DNA from: Siphonodentalium dalli
Taxonomy: Eukaryota; Mollusca; Scaphopoda; Gadilida; Siphonodentaliidae
DNA: 64,000 bases
Direction of reading: 5' to 3'
Assembly: GCA_032622095.1 (NCBI GenBank)
Contig: CP136061.1
Span: forward strand, 5,964,734-6,028,733
Part shown: positions 44,711 to 58,391 of the stretch, one piece after another
Numbering within the stretch: position 1 is the first letter of the stretch
How the letters are laid out: every line of letters begins with the position of its first letter
Program-made: the position numbers and the translations under genes
Notes under the pieces: generated by a model
What the model saw: the letters and a program-made list of their open reading frames with translations, nothing else
Told to the model about the DNA's origin: nothing
Database searches by the model: none

Positions 44711-47700
44711 GGACATTCTGCTGGTGTAGCACAGGGTCTCACCCAGGTGTGATTTATTGTGATTTGTACGGACATTATGCTGGTGTAGCACAGGGTCTCA
44801 CCCAGGTGTGATTTATTGTGATTTGTACGATCAGGTGGGTGCTAGTGGCTAGTATGACAGGACATTCTGCTGATGTAACTCAGGGTCTCACCCAGGTGTG
44901 ATTTATTGTGATTTGTACGATCAGGTGGGTGCTAGTGGCTAGTATGACAGGACATTCTGCTGGTGTAACTCAGGGTCTCACCCAGGTGTGATTTATTGTG
45001 ATTTGTACGGACATTATGCTGGTGTAGCACAGGGTCTCACACAGGTGTGATTTATAGTGATTTGTACGATCAGGTGGGTGCTAGTGGCTAGTATGACAGG
45101 ACATTCTGCTGATGTAACTCAGGGTCTCACCCAGGTGTGATTTATAGTGATTTGTACGATCAGGTGGGTGCTAGTGGCTAGTATGACAGGACATTCTGCT
45201 GGTGTAACTCAGAGTCTCACACAGGTGTGATTAATAGTGATTTGTACGATCAGGTGGGTGCTAGTGGCTAGTATGACAGGACATTCTGCTGGTGTAACTC
45301 AGGGTCTCACACAGGTGTGATTTATTGTGATTTGTACGGACATTATGCTGGTGTAGCACAGGGTCTCACACAGGTGTGATTAATAGTGATTTGTACGATC
45401 AGGTGGGTGCTAGTGGCTAGTATGACAGGACATTCTGCTGGTGTAGCACAGGGTCTCACACAGGTGTGATTTATTGTGATTTGTACGATCAGGTGGGTGC
45501 TAGTGGCTAGTATGACAGGACATTCTGCTGGTGTAGCACAGGGTCTCACACAGGTGTGATTAATAGTGATTTGTACGATCAGGTGGGTGCTAGTGGCTAG
45601 TATGATAGGACATTCTGCTGGTGTAACTCAGGGTCTCACACAGGTGTGATTAATAGTGATTTGTACGATCAGGTGGGTGCTAGTGGCTAGTATGACAGGA
45701 CATTCTGCTGGTGTAACTCAGGGTCTCACACAGGTGTGATTAATAGTGATTTGTACGATCAGGTGGGTGCTAGTGGCTAGTATGACAGGACATTCTGCTG
45801 GTGTAGCACAGGGTCTCACACAGGTGTGATTAATAGTGATTTGTACGATCAGGTGGGTGCTAGTGGCTAGTATGATAGGACATTCTGCTGGTGTAACTCA
45901 GGGTCTCACCCAGGTGTGATTTATTGTGATTTGTACGGACATTATGCTGGTGTAACTCAGGGTCTCACCCAGGTGTGATTTATTGTGATTTGTACGATCA
46001 GGTGGGTGCTAGTGGCTAGTATGACAGGACATTCTGCTGGTGTAGCACAGGGTCTCACACAGGTGTGATTAATAGTGATTTGTACGATCAGGTGGGTGCT
46101 AGTGGCTAGTATGACAGGACATTCTGCTGGTGTAACTCAGGGTCTCACACAGGTGTGATTTATAGTGATGTGTACGATCAGGTGGGTGCTAGTGGCTAGT
46201 ATGACAGGACATTCTGCTGGTGTAGCACAGGGTCTCACACAGGTGTGATTAATAGTGATTTGTATGATCAGGTGGGTGCTAGTGGCTAGTATGACAGGAC
46301 ATTCTGCTGATGTAACTCAGGGTCTCACCCAGGTGTGATTTATAGTGATTTGTACGATCAGGTGGGTGCTAGTGGCTAGTATGACAGGACATTCTGCTGG
46401 TGTAACTCAGGGTCTCACACAGGTGTGATTAATAGTGATTTGTACGATCAGGTGGGTGCTAGTGGCTAGTATGACAGGACATTCTGCTGGTGTAACTCAG
46501 GGTCTCACACAGGTGTGATTTATTGTGATTTGTACGATCAGGTGGGTGCTAGTGGCTAGTATGACAGGACATTCTGCTGGTGTAGCACAGGGTCTCACAC
46601 AGGTGTGATTAATAGTGATTTGTACGATCAGGTGGGTGCTAGTGGCTAGTATGACAGGACATTCTGCTGGTGTAACTCAGGGTCTCACACAGGTGTGATT
46701 AATAGTGATTTGTACGATCAGGTGGGTGCTAGTGGCTAGTATGACAGGACATTCTGCTGGTGTAACTCAGGGTCTCACACAGGTGTGATTAATAGTGATT
46801 TGTACGATCAGGTGGGTGCTAGTGGCTAGTATGACAGGACATTCTGCTGGTGTAACTCAGGGTCTCACCCAGGTGTGATTTATTGTGATTTGTACGATCA
46901 GGTGGGTGCTAGTGGCTAGTATGATAGGACATTCTGCTGGTGTAACTCAGGGTCTCACACAGGTGTGATTAATAGTGATTTGTACGATCAGGTGGGTGCT
47001 AGTGGCTAGTATGACAGGACATTCTGCTGGTGTAACTCAGGGTCTCACACAGGTGTGATTAATAGTGATTTGTACGATCAGGTGGGTGCTAGTGGCTAGT
47101 ATGACAGGACATTCTGCTGGTGTAGCACAGGGTCTCACACAGGTGTGATTAATAGTGATTTGTTCGATCAGGTGGGTGCTAGTGGCTAGTATGATAGGAC
47201 ATTCTGCTGGTGTAACTCAGGGTCTCACCCAGGTGTGATTTATTGTGATTTGTACGGACATTATGCTGGTGTAACTCAGGGTCTCACCCAGGTGTGATTT
47301 ATTGTGATTTGTACGATCAGGTGGGTGCTAGTGGCTAGTATGACAGGACATTCTGCTGGTGTAGCACAGGGTCTCACACAGGTGTGATTAATAGTGATTT
47401 GTACGATCAGGTGGGTGCTAGTGGCTAGTATGACAGGACATTCTGCTGGTGTAACTCAGGGTCTCACACAGGTGTGATTTATAGTGATGTGTACGATCAG
47501 GTGGGTGCTAGTGGCTAGTATGACAGGACATTCTGCTGGTGTAGCACAGGGTCTCACACAGGTGTGATTAATAGTGATTTGTATGATCAGGTGGGTGCTA
47601 GTGGCTAGTATGACAGGACATTCTGCTGATGTAACTCAGGGTCTCACCCAGGTGTGATTTATAGTGATTTGTACGATCAGGTGGGTGCTAGTGGCTAGTA

Positions 47701-50700
47701 TGACAGGACATTCTGCTGGTGTAACTCAGGGTCTCACACAGGTGTGATTAATAGTGATTTGTACGATCAGGTGGGTGCTAGTGGCTAGTATGACAGGACA
47801 TTCTGCTGGTGTAACTCAGGGTCTCACACAGGTGTGATTTATTGTGATTTGTACGATCAGGTGGGTGCTAGTGGCTAGTATGACAGGACATTCTGCTGGT
47901 GTAGCACAGGGTCTCACACAGGTGTGATTAATAGTGATTTGTACGATCAGGTGGGTGCTAGTGGCTAGTATGACAGGACATTCTGCTGGTGTAACTCAGG
48001 GTCTCACACAGGTGTGATTAATAGTGATTTGTACGATCAGGTGGGTGCTAGTGGCTAGTATGACAGGACATTCTGCTGGTGTAACTCAGGGTCTCACACA
48101 GGTGTGATTAATAGTGATTTGTACGATCAGGTGGGTGCTAGTGGCTAGTATGACAGGACATTCTGCTGGTGTAACTCAGGGTCTCACCCAGGTGTGATTT
48201 ATTGTGATTTGTACGATCAGGTGGGTGCTAGTGGCTAGTATGACAGGACATTCTGCTGGTGTAACTCAGGGTCTCACACAGGTGTGATTAATAGTGATTT
48301 GTACGATCAGGTGGGTGCTAGTGGCTAGTATGACAGGACATTCTGCTGGTGTAGCACAGGGTCTCACCCAGGTGTGATTAATAGTGATTTGTACGATCAG
48401 GTGGGTGCTAGTGGCTAGTATGACAGGACATTCTGCTGGTGTAACTCAGGGTCTCACCCAGGTGTGATTAATAGTGATTTGTACGATCAGGTGGGTGCTA
48501 GTGGCTAGTATGACAGGACATTCTGCTGGTGTAACTCAGGGTCTCACACAGGTGTGATTAATAGTGATTTATACGATCAGGTGGGTGCTAGTGGCTAGTA
48601 TGACAGGACATTCTGCTGGTGTAACTCAGGGTCTCACCCAGGTGTGATTAATAGTGATTTGTACGATCAGGTGGGTGCTAGTGGCTAGTATGACAGGACA
48701 TTCTGCTGGTGTAGCACAGGGTCTCACCCAGGTGTGATTTATTGTGATTTGTACGATCAGGTGGGTGCTAATGGCTAGTATGACAGGACATTCTGCTGGT
48801 ATAACACAGGGTCTCACACAGGTGTGATTTATAGTGATTTGTACGATCAGGTGGGTACTAGTGGCTAGTATGACAGGACATTCTGCTGGTGTAACTCAGG
48901 GTCTCACCCAGGTGTGATTAATTGTGATTTGTACGATCAGGTGGGTGCTAGTGGCTAGTATGACAGGACATTCTGCTGGTATAACACAGGGTCTCACCCA
49001 GGTGTGATTAATAGTGATTTGTACGATCAGGTGGGTGCTAGTGGCTAGTATGATAGGACATTCTGCTGGTGTAACTCAGGGTCTCACACAGGTGTGATTT
49101 ATAGTGATTTGTATGATCAGGTGGGTGCTAGTGGCTAGTATGATAGGACATTCTGCTGGTGTAACTCAGGGTCTCACCCAGGTGTGATTTATTGTGATTT
49201 GTACGATCAGGTGGGTGCTAGTGGCTAGTATGACAGGACATTCTGCTGGTGTAACTCAGGGTCTCACACAGGTGTGATTAATAGTGATTTGTACGATCAG
49301 GTGGGTGCTAGTGGCTAGTATGACAGGACATTCTGCTGGTGTAACTCAGGGTCTCACACAGGTGTGATTAATAGTGATTTGTACGATCAGGTGGGTGCTA
49401 GTGGCTAGTATGACAGGACATTCTGCTGGTGTAGCACAGGGTCTCACCCAGGTGTGATTTATTGTGATTTGTACGGACATTATGCTGGTGTAGCACAGGG
49501 TCTCACCCAGGTGTGATTTATTGTGATTTGTACGATCAGGTGGGTGCTAGTGGCTAGTATGACAGGACATTCTGCTGATGTAACTCAGGGTCTCACCCAG
49601 GTGTGATTTATTGTGATTTGTACGATCAGGTGGGTGCTAGTGGCTAGTATGACAGGACATTCTGCTGGTGTAACTCAGGGTCTCACCCAGGTGTGATTTA
49701 TTGTGATTTGTACGGACATTATGCTGGTGTAGCACAGGGTCTCACACAGGTGTGATTTATAGTGATTTGTACGATCAGGTGGGTGCTAGTGGCTAGTATG
49801 ACAGGACATTCTGCTGATGTAACTCAGGGTCTCACCCAGGTGTGATTTATAGTGATTTGTACGATCAGGTGGGTGCTAGTGGCTAGTATGACAGGACATT
49901 CTGCTGGTGTAACTCAGGGTCTCACCCAGGTGTGATTAATAGTGATTTGTACGATCAGGTGGGTGCTAGTGGCTAGTATGACAGGACATTCTGCTGGTGT
50001 AACTCAGGGTCTCACACAGGTGTGATTAATAGTGATTTGTACGATCAGGTGGGTGCTAGTGGCTAGTATGACAGGACATTCTGCTGGTGTAACTCAGGGT
50101 CTCACACAGGTGTGATTTATTGTGATTTGTACGGACATTATGCTGGTGTAGCACAGGGTCTCACACAGGTGTGATTAATAGTGATTTGTACGATCAGGTG
50201 GGTGCTACTGGCTAGTATGACAGGACATTCTGCTGGTGTAGCACAGGGTCTCACACAGGTGTGATTTATTGTGATTTGTACGATCAGGTGGGTGCTAGTG
50301 GCTAGTATGACAGGACATTCTGCTGGTGTAGCACAGGGTCTCACACAGGTGTGATTAATAGTGATTTGTACGATCAGGTGGGTGCTAGTGGCTAGTATGA
50401 TAGGACATTCTGCTGGTGTAACTCAGGGTCTCACACAGGTGTGATTAATAGTGATTTGTACGATCAGGTGGGTGCTAGTGGCTAGTATGACAGGACATTC
50501 TGCTGGTGTAACTCAGGGTCTCACACAGGTGTGATTAATAGTGATTTGTACGATCAGGTGGGTGCTAGTGGCTAGTATGACAGGACATTCTGCTGGTGTA
50601 GCACAGGGTCTCACACAGGTGTGATTAATAGTGATTTGTAGGATCAGGTGGGTGCTAGTGGCTAGTATGATAGGACATTCTGCTGGTGTAACTCAGGGTC

Positions 50701-52230
50701 TCACCCAGGTGTGATTTATTGTGATTTGTACGGACATTATGCTGGTGTAACTCAGGGTCTCACCCAGGTGTGATTTATTGTGATTTGTACGATCAGGTGG
50801 GTGCTAGTGGCTAGTATGACAGGACATTCTGCTGGTGTAGCACAGGGTCTCACACAGGTGTGATTAATAGTGATTTGTACGATCAGGTGGGTGCTAGTGG
50901 CTAGTATGACAGGACATTCTGCTGGTGTAACTCAGGGTCTCACACAGGTGTGATTTATAGTGATGTGTACGATCAGGTGGGTGCTAGTGGCTAGTATGAC
51001 AGGACATTCTGCTGGTGTAGCACAGGGTCTCACACAGGTGTGATTAATAGTGATTTGTATGATCAGGTGGGTGCTAGTGGCTAGTATGACAGGACATTCT
51101 GCTGATGTAACTCAGGGTCTCACCCAGGTGTGATTTATAGTGATTTGTACGATCAGGTGGGTGCTAGTGGCTAGTATGACAGGACATTCTGCTGGTGTAA
51201 CTCAGGGTCTCACACAGGTGTGATTAATAGTGATTTGTACGATCAGGTGGGTGCTAGTGGCTAGTATGACAGGACATTCTGCTGGTGTAACTCAGGGTCT
51301 CACACAGGTGTGATTTATTGTGATTTGTACGATCAGGTGGGTGCTAGTGGCTAGTATGACAGGACATTCTGCTGGTGTAGCGCAGGGTCTCACACAGGTG
51401 TGATTAATAGTGATTTGTACGATCAGGTGGGTGCTAGTGGCTAGTATGACAGGACATTCTGCTGGTGTAACTCAGGGTCTCACACAGGTGTGATTAATAG
51501 TGATTTGTACGATCAGGTGGGTGCTAGTGGCTAGTATGACAGGACATTCTGCTGGTGTAACTCAGGGTCTCACACAGGTGTGATTAATAGTGATTTGTAC
51601 GATCAGGTGGGTGCTAGTGGCTAGTATGACAGGACATTCTGCTGGTGTAACTCAGGGTCTCACCCAGGTGTGATTTATTGTGATTTGTACGATCAGGTGG
51701 GTGCTAGTGGCTAGTATGACAGGACATTCTGCTGGTGTAACTCAGGGTCTCACACAGGTGTGATTAATAGTGATTTGTACGATCAGGTGGGTGCTAGTGG
51801 CTAGTATGACAGGACATTCTGCTGGTGTAGCACAGGGTCTCACCCAGGTGTGATTAATAGTGATTTGTACGATCAGGTGGGTGCTAGTGGCTAGTATGAC
51901 AGGACATTCTGCTGGTGTAACTCAGGGTCTCACCCAGGTGTGATTAATAGTGATTTGTACGATCAGGTGGGTGCTAGTGGCTAGTATGACAGGACATTCT
52001 GCTGGTGTAACTCAGGGTCTCACACAGGTGTGATTAATAGTGATTTATACGATCAGGTGGGTGCTAGTGGCTAGTATGACAGGACATTCTGCTGGTGTAA
52101 CTCAGGGTCTCACCCAGGTGTGATTAATAGTGATTTGTACGATCAGGTGGGTGCTAGTGGCTAGTATGACAGGACATTCTGCTGGTGTAGCACAGGGTCT
52201 CACCCAGGTGTGATTTATTGTGATTTGTAC
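44375..52230 (+). repeat. Higher-order repeats: 1319-bp block (three copies) within a larger duplication
   Basis: The 59-base unit at 45933, 47252 and 50728 starts three copies of a 1319-bp block (14 full units plus one 59-base unit) with matching variants, such as TGTATGATC at 46262, 47581 and 51057. A wider duplication links about 44375-45930 with about 49080-50725, at an offset of 4705 bases that becomes 4795 after one extra unit. Confidence 0.8.
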
Positions 52231-55200
52231 GATCAGGTGGGTGCTAGTGGCTAGTATGACAGGACATTCTGCTGGTGTAACTCATGGTCTCACACAGGTG
52301 TGATTAATAGTGATTTGTACGATCAGGTGGGTGCTAGTGGCTAGTATGACAGGACATTCTGCTGGTGTAACTCAGGGTCTCACACAGGTGTGATTAATAG
52401 TGATTTGTACGATCAGGTGGGTGCTAGTATGACAGGACATTCTGCTGGTGTAGCACAGGGTCTCACCCAGGTGTGATTTATTGTGATTTGTACGATCAGG
52501 TGGGTGCTAGTGGCTAGTATGACAGGACATTCTGCTGGTGTAGCACAGGGTCTCACACAGGTGTGATTTATAGTGATTTGTACGATCAGGTGGGTGCTAG
52601 TGGCTAGTATGACAGGACATTCTGCTGATGTAACTCAGGGTCTCACCCAGGTGTGATTAATAGTGATGTGTACGATCAGGTGGGTGCTAGTGGCTAGTAT
52701 GACAGGACATTCTGCTGGTGTAACTCAGGGTCTCACCCAGGTGTGATTTATTGTGATTTGTACGATCAGGTGGGTGCTAGTGGCTAGTATGACAGGACAT
52801 TCTGCTGGTGTAGCACAGGGTCTCACCCAGGTGTGATTAATAGTGATTTGTACGATCAGGTGGGTGCTAGTGGCTAGTATGACAGGACATTCTGCTGGTG
52901 TAGCACAGGGTCTCACCCAGGTGTGATTAATAGTGATTTGTACGATCAGGTGGGTGCTAGTGGCTAGTATGACAGGACATTCTGCTGGTGTAACTCAGGG
53001 TCTCACACAGGTGTGATTAATAGTGATTTGTACGATCAGGTGGGTGCTAGTGGCTAGTATGACAGGACATTCTGCTGGTGTAACTCAGGGTCTCACCCAG
53101 GTGTGATTAATAGTGATTTGTACGATCAGGTGGGTGCTAGTGGCTAGTATGACAGGACATTCTGCTGGTGTAGCACAGGGTCTCACCCAGGTGTGATTAA
53201 TAGTGATTTGTACGATCAGGTGGGTGCTAGTGGCTAGTATGACAGGACATTCTGCTGGTGTAGCACAGGGTCTCACACAGGTGTGATTTATAGTGATTTG
53301 TACGATCAGGTGGGTGCTAGTGGCTAGTATGACAGGACATTCTGCTGGTGTAACTCAGGGTCTCACACAGGTGTGATTAATAGTGATTTGTACGATCAGG
53401 TGGGTGCTAGTGGCTAGTATGACAGGACATTCTGCTGATGTAACTCAGGGTCTCACACAGGTGTGATTTATTGTGATTTGTACGATCAGGTGGGTGCTAG
53501 TGGCTAGTATGACAGGACATTCTGCTGGTGTAGCACAGGGTCTCACCCAGGTGTGATTTATTGTGATTTGTACGATCAGGTGGGTGCTAGTGGCTAGTAT
53601 GACAGGACATTCTGCTGGTGTAACTCAGGGTCTCACCCAGGTGTGATTAATAGTGATTTGTACGATCAGGTGGGTGCTAGTGGCTAGTATGACAGGACAT
53701 TCTGCTGGTGTAACTCAGGGTCTCACACAGGTGTGATTAATAGTGATTTGTACGATCAGGTGGGTGCTAGTGGCTAGTATGACAGGACATTCTGCTGGTG
53801 TAACTCAGGGTCTCACCCAGGTGTGATTTATAGTGATTTGTACGATCAGGTGGGTGCTAGTGGCTAGTATGACAGGACATTCTGCTGGTGTAACTCAGGG
53901 TCTCACACAGGTGTGATTAATAGTGATTTGTACGATCAGGTGGGTGCTAGTGGCTAGTATGACAGGACATTCTGCTGGTGTAACTCAGGGTCTCACACAG
54001 GTGTGATTAATAGTGATTTGTACGATCAGGTGGGTGCTAGTGGCTAGTATGACAGGACATTCTGCTGGTGTAACTCAGGGTCTCACCCAGGTGTGATTTA
54101 TAGTGATTTGTACGATCAGGTGGGTGCTAGTGGCTAGTATGACAGGACATTCTGCTGGTGTAACTCAGGGTCTCACACAGGTGTGATTAATAGTGATTTG
54201 TACGATCAGGTGGGTGCTAGTGGCTAGTATGACAGGACATTCTGCTGGTGTAACTCACGGTCTCACCCAGGTGTGATTAATAGTGATTTGTACGATCAGG
54301 TGGGTGCTAGTGGCTAGTATGACAGGACATTCTGCTGGTGTAACTCAGGGTCTCACACAGGTGTGATTTATTGTGATTTGTACGATCAGGTGGGTGCTAG
54401 TGGCTAGTATGACAGGACATTCTGCTGGTGTAACTCAGGGTCTCACACAGGTGTGATTAATAGTGATTTGTACGATCAGGTGGGTGCTAGTGGCTAGTAT
54501 GACAGGACATTCTGCTGGTGTAACTCAGGGTCTCACCCAGGTGTGATTAATAGTGATTTGTACGATCAGGTGGGTGCTAGTGGCTAGTATGACAGGACAT
54601 TCTGCTGGTGTAACTCAGGGTCTCACCCAGGTGTGATTTATTGTGATTTGTACGATCAGGTGGGTGCTAGTGGCTAGTATGACAGGACATTCTGCTGGTG
54701 TAACTCAGGGTCTCACACAGGTGTGATTTATTGTGATTTGTACGATCAGGTGGGTGCTAGTGGCTAGTATGACAGGACATTCTGCTGGTGAAGCACAGGG
54801 TCTCACCCAGGTGTGATTAATAGTGATTTGTACGATCAGGTGGGGGCTAGTATGACAGGACATTCTGCTGGTGTAACTCAGGGTCTCACCCAGGTGTGAT
54901 TTATTGTGATTTGTACGATCAGGTGGGTGCTAGTGGCTAGTATGACAGGACATTCTGCTGGTGTAACTCAGGGTCTCACCCAGGTGTGATTAATAGTGAT
55001 TTGTACGATCAGGTGGGTGCTAGTGGCTAGTATGACAGGACATTCTGCTGGTGTAACTCAGGGTCTCACCCAGGTGTGATTTATTGTGATTTGTACGATC
55101 AGGTGGGTGCTAGTGGCTAGTATGACAGGACATTCTGCTGGTGTAACTCAGGGTCTCACAGGTGTGATTAATAGTGATTTGTACGATCAGGTGGGTGCTA

Positions 55201-57825
55201 GTGGCTAGTATGACAGGACATTCTGCTGGTGTAGCACAGGGTCTCACCCAGGTGTGATTTATAGTGATTTGTACGATCAGGTGGGTGCTAGTGGCTAGTA
55301 TGACAGGACATTCTGCTGGTGTAACTCAGGGTCTCACCCAGGTGTGATTAATAGTGATTTGTACGATCAGGTGGGTGCTAGTGGCTAGTATGACAGGACA
55401 TTCTGCTGGTGTAACTCAGGGTCTCACACAGGTGTGATTTATAGTGATTTGTACGATCAGGTGGGTGCTAGTGGCTAGTATGACAGGACATTCTGCTGGT
55501 GTAACTCAGGGTCTCACACAGGTGTGATTTATAGTGATTTGTACGATCAGGTGGGTGCTAGTGGCTAGTATGACAGGACATTCTGCTGGTGTAGCACAGG
55601 GTCTCACCCAGGTGTGATTAATTGTGATTTGTACGATCAGGTGGGTGCTAGTGGCTAGTATGACAGGACATTCTGCTGGTGTAACTCAGGGTCTCACACA
55701 GGTGTGATTTATAGTGATTTGTACGATCAGGTGGGTGCTAGTGGCTAGTATGACAGGACATTCTGCTGGTGTAGCACAGGGTCTCACCCAGGTGTGATTA
55801 ATTGTGATTTGTACGATCAGGTGGGTGCTAGTGGCTAGTATGACAGGACATTCTGCTGGTGTAACTCAGGGTCTCACACAGGTGTGATTTATAGTGATTT
55901 GTACGATCAGGTGGGTGCTAGTGGCTAGTATGACAGGACATTCTGCTGGTGTAGCACAGGGTCTCACCCAGGTGTGATTAATAGTGATTTGTACGATCAG
56001 GTGGGTGCTAGTGGCTAGTATGACAGGACATTCTGCTGGTGTAACTCAGGGTCTCACCCAGGTGTGATTTATTGTGATTTGTACGATCAGGTGGGTGCTA
56101 GTGGCTAGTATGACAGGACATTCTGCTGGTGTAACTCAGGGTCTCACACAGGTGTGATTAATAGTGATGTGTACTATCAGGTGGGTGCTAGTGGCTAGTA
56201 TGACAGGACATTCTGCTGGTGTAACTCAGGGTCTCACACAGGTGTGATTAATAGTGATTTGTACGATCAGGTGGGTGCTAGTGGCTAGTATGACAGGACA
56301 TTCTGCTGGTGTAACTCAGGGTCTCACACAGGTGTGATTAATAGTGATGTGTACTATCAGGTGGGTGCTAGTGGCTAGTATGACAGGACATTCTGCTGGT
56401 GTAGCACAGGGTCTCACCCAGGTGTGATTTATTGTGATTTGTACGATCAGGTGGGTGCTAGTGGCTAGTATGACAGGACATTCTGCTGGTGTAGCACAGG
56501 GTCTCACACAGGTGTGATTAATAGTGATTTGTACGATCAGGTGGGTGCTAGTGGCTAGTATGACAGGACATTCTGCTGGTGTAACTCAGGGTCTCACCCA
56601 GGTGTGATTTATTGTGATTTGTACGATCAGGTGGGTGCTAGTGGCTAGTATGACAGGACATTCTGCTGGTGTAACTCAGGGTCTCACACAGGTGTGATTA
56701 ATAGTGATTTGTACGATCAGGTGGGTGCTAGTGGCTAGTATGACAGGACATTCTGCTGGTGTAACTCAGGGTCTCACACAGGTGTGATTAATAGTGATTT
56801 GTACGATCAGGTGGGTGCTAGTGGCTAGTATGACAGGACATTCTGCTGGTGTAACTCAGGGTCTCACCCAGGTGTGATTTATTGTGATTTGTACGATCAG
56901 GTGGGTGCTAGTGGCTAGTATGACAGGACATTCTGCTGGTGTAGCACAGGGTCTCACCCAGGTGTGATTTATTGTGATTTGTACGATCAGGTGGGTGCTA
57001 GTGGCTTGTATGACAGGACATTCTGCTGGTGTAGCACAGGGTCTCACCCAGGTGTAATTAATAGTGATTTGTACGATCAGGTGGGTGCTAGTGGCTAGTA
57101 TGACAGGACATTCTGCTGGTGTAACTCAGGGTCTCACACAGGTGTGATTAATAGTGATTTGTACGATCAGGTGGGTGCTAGTGGCTAGTATGACAGGACA
57201 TTCTGCTGGTGTAGCACAGGGTCTCACCCAGGTGTGATTAATAGTGATTTGTACGATCAGGTGGGTGCTAGTGGCTAGTATGACAGGACATTCTGCTGGT
57301 GTAGCACAGGGTCTCACCCAGGTGTGATTAATAGTGATTTGTACGATCAGGTGGGTGCTAGTGGCTAGTATGACAGGACATTCTGCTGGTGTAGCACAGG
57401 GTCTCACCCAGGTGTGATTTATTGTGATTTGTACGATCAGGTGGGTGCTAGTGGCTAGTATGACAGGACATTCTGCTGGTGTAGCACAGGGTCTCACCCA
57501 GGTGTGATTAATAGTGATTTGTACGATCAGGTGGGTGCTAGTGGCTAGTATGACAGGACATTCTGCTGGTGTAACTCAGGGTCTCACACAGGTGTGATTA
57601 ATAGTGATTTGTACGATCAGGTGGGTGCTAGTGGCTAGTATGACAGGACATTCTGCTGGTGTAGCACAGGGTCTCACCCAGGTGTGATTTATTGTGATTT
57701 GTACGATCAGGTGGGTGCTAGTGGCTAGTATGACAGGACATTCTGCTGGTGTAGCACAGGGTCTCACCCAGGTGTGATTTATTGTGATTTGTACGATCAG
57801 GTGGGTGCTAGTGGCTAGTATGACA

Positions 57826-57836
57826 GGACATTCTGC
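57826..57836. repeat. 11-bp duplication, left of array insertion
   Basis: GGACATTCTGC, repeated at 58392-58402, belongs to the satellite unit. A plain insertion would not repeat it, so it is best read as a target site duplication. Confidence 0.75.
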
Positions 57837-58391
57837 AGTCGACGTAAACATCTCCGTAATAATTATAATATTACGTCGACACGAATTCATGTAAAAACCC
57901 ATTTCCAGGACAATGGGCTTCCCCCAATTTCGTGACGTCATACTGATGTCACAGACATTCCAAATAAGGAATAATTTATGCGGTTGTATTGGAATGTTAC
58001 GAGAGGCAGAGATTTACTAGTACAGAACACTGAATAGAGGCATCGGTTATTTCGCCGCCGATCAGAATCATGCCATTTGTCAAAAGTGTTTTTCTTTAAT
58101 AAAGCAGCTGGTCAAAATCAATACGACTATTAAAACTAACTTTAAATCAGTGCCACATGACCGAGTTAAACGACTATTGCATTCGCCGTATACAGACGAC
58201 ACCTGAGCTATTTTTACGGGACACGCGCAGCTGTTATCGGTTAGCCAATCGGGGCCAGCGCTTTCTGGTACCGCTTCCAATCAAAACAAGGAATTCCCTG
58301 GTATATCCCCAAGTCTGGAAATAGAATTCCGGCCAGTCCTGTTCGACTCAGATGAATTATATGATATACTGAGTCGAAATTTATGTCGACT
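57837..58391. mobile_element. 555-bp non-autonomous insertion in the satellite
   Basis: The short inverted ends are AGTCGACGTAAA and TTTATGTCGACT. Each is followed inside by another inverted GTCGAC or GAGTCGA copy (57871 and 58369). It is flanked by an 11-bp duplication, in the range of Mutator-like elements (9-11 bp), but the TIR is short, so the superfamily is open. No transposase frame. It contains TGACGTCA near 57932, CCAAATAAGG at 57960-57969 and AGCCAATCGGGG near 58233, all promoter-like motifs. It is the only unique sequence in 36 kb of array. Confidence 0.75.

Larger units (their letters stand above)
28131..57836 (+). repeat. Giant 90-bp satellite array, left part
   Basis: The unit reads GATCAGGTGGGTGCTAGTGG, CTAGTATGACAGGACATTCT, GCTGGTGTAACTCAGGGTCT, CACACAGGTGTGATTAATAG, TGATTTGTAC (90 bases). 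About 330 copies lie here, with few substitutions at most sites. Alternative states recur at fixed sites: AACTCAG / AGCACAG / AACACAG (with some ATAACACAG), CACACAG / CACCCAG, TTAATAG / TTTATAG / TTTATTG, GACAGG / GATAGG, TTTGTAC / TGTGTAC. Length variants are a 92-base unit (GCTATAGTGG, six or more copies), a 59-base unit lacking 31 bases, and rare small deletions (about 52427, 54843, 55157). Because 90 is divisible by three, long minus-strand open frames appear; they are not genes. No transcription signal was identified. Confidence 0.98.
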
